Shown: in pieces, positions 63,817 to 64,000 of the stretch
Layout: each line of letters starts with the position of its first letter
Position numbering within the stretch: position 1 is the first letter of the stretch
Assembly: GCA_001516055.1 (NCBI GenBank)
Contig: LOEZ01000067.1
Location: 1-64,000, forward strand
Origin: Gracilibacter sp. BRH_c7a
GTDB taxonomy: Bacteria; Bacillota; Desulfitobacteriia; Desulfitobacteriales; Syntrophobotulaceae
Reading direction: 5' to 3'
DNA: 64,000 nt
The notes under the pieces: generated by a model
What the model saw: only the letters and a program-made list of their open reading frames with translations
Told to the model about the DNA's origin: nothing
Database searches by the model: none
Made by a program: the position numbers and the translations under genes

Positions 63817-64000
63817 ATGGCCAAAAGTGTTTCTCTTCCCTATGGAGACGGAATGCAGACCGTAGATATTCCAGAATCCAACAATCTAACTATAGTTACT
63901 ATGCCCAAAAGCCAAATAGGTAAGCTCGAGGACGAGGCAGAGATTTTGGAAAAAGCACTCGACGAGCCAATTAACTCGCTAGCTTTAACAGAACTAGTCA
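63817..64000 (+). CDS. larA: LarA-type nickel-dependent racemase (N-terminal part)
   Basis: The first 61 residues are visible before the window ends. SLPYGDGMQTVDIPESNNL and the later EKALDEPINSLAL match the start of the LarA/DUF2088 lactate racemase family, which uses a nickel-pincer nucleotide to racemise lactate, malate or similar 2-hydroxy acids. ATG follows AATGGAGGT. It is 17 bp after the dehydrogenase gene, so it belongs to the same unit; the substrate assignment lies outside the sequence seen. Confidence 0.8.
   Translation, partial: MAKSVSLPYGDGMQTVDIPESNNLTIVTMPKSQIGKLEDEAEILEKALDEPINSLALTELV

Noticed and set aside
1-64000. Prophage, insertion sequence, integron, rRNA or tRNA genes
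   Set aside because: No transposase, integrase, phage structural gene, attachment-site duplication or RNA-gene signature was recognised.

Overview
The window (about 40% G+C by eye) looks like the chromosome of an anaerobic, endospore-forming Firmicute of class Clostridia, probably close to the Peptococcaceae/Desulfitobacteriaceae. Supporting signs are the map-infA-rpmJ-rpsM-rpsK-rpsD-rpoA-rplQ-truA-rplM-rpsI order followed by the spore-cortex amidase gene cwlD, strong AGGAGG-type ribosome binding sites with many TTG and GTG starts, a very large 2-hydroxyacyl-CoA dehydratase activator-type protein, and a tripartite tricarboxylate transporter. No rRNA, tRNA, CRISPR, prophage or insertion sequence was seen.

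Layout. 1-6.7 kb: end of the ribosomal/RNA polymerase alpha supercluster, truA, rplM-rpsI, a double zinc-ribbon protein and cwlD. 6.8-8.1 kb: a nested hairpin and an M20 amidohydrolase. 8.2-13.2 kb: a secreted protein of unknown family, an ABC-2 exporter and a two-component system, reading as one envelope-response operon. 13.3-22.4 kb: argCJBD-carAB behind a promoter overlapped by an ARG-box palindrome. 22.4-24.8 kb (minus): a YtrA-type GntR regulator with an ABC exporter. 25.2-27.6 kb: an unusual short-chain dehydrogenase lacking the YxxxK motif, an IscU-like protein and an aspartate-type aminotransferase. 27.8-33.7 kb: a probable hydroxy/oxo-acid catabolic region (DapA-family aldolase/lyase, two FAH-family hydrolases, MFS carrier, FadR-type regulator with a clear divergent operator, Gate-domain membrane protein). 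33.7-39.2 kb (minus): a HicB-like small protein, a PspC plus LiaF-like envelope pair, a polar amino acid ABC importer and a lipoprotein. 39.4-43.7 kb: the 1.4-kilo-residue BadF/HgdB fusion. 43.7-45.7 kb (minus): exonuclease III and a zinc-ribbon membrane protein. 45.9-49.7 kb: argF-argG and argH. 49.7-51.5 kb: a cluster of three DnaA-box-like sites, then nadE and a HAD phosphatase. 51.6-58.3 kb: a VanY-type peptidase, MurC, an orphan AMP-binding C-terminal domain, a small membrane exporter, a cation diffusion facilitator behind a probable NiCo (czcD) riboswitch, an unrecognised protein and a metallo-beta-lactamase hydrolase. 58.5-64 kb: a LysR regulator, TctC-TctB-TctA, an isocitrate/isopropylmalate-type dehydrogenase and the start of a LarA-type racemase.

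How the genes fit together. The window encodes the acetyl-cycle arginine route from acetylglutamate to arginine (argB, C, D, J, F, G, H plus carAB) in two transcription units that share the same operator architecture, so a trans-acting ArgR encoded elsewhere is predicted. Two regions (27.8-33.7 and 58.5-64 kb) pair a regulator, a carrier and carbon-acid enzymes and look like catabolic islands for hydroxy, oxo or tricarboxylic acids. Several ABC, two-component and PspC/LiaF-type genes point to envelope stress or export. The least explained items are the orphan adenylation C-terminal domain (54.1 kb), the DnaA-box cluster (49.9 kb), the SxxxR short-chain dehydrogenase (25.2 kb), the secreted protein at 8.2 kb and the structured intergenic RNA candidates.
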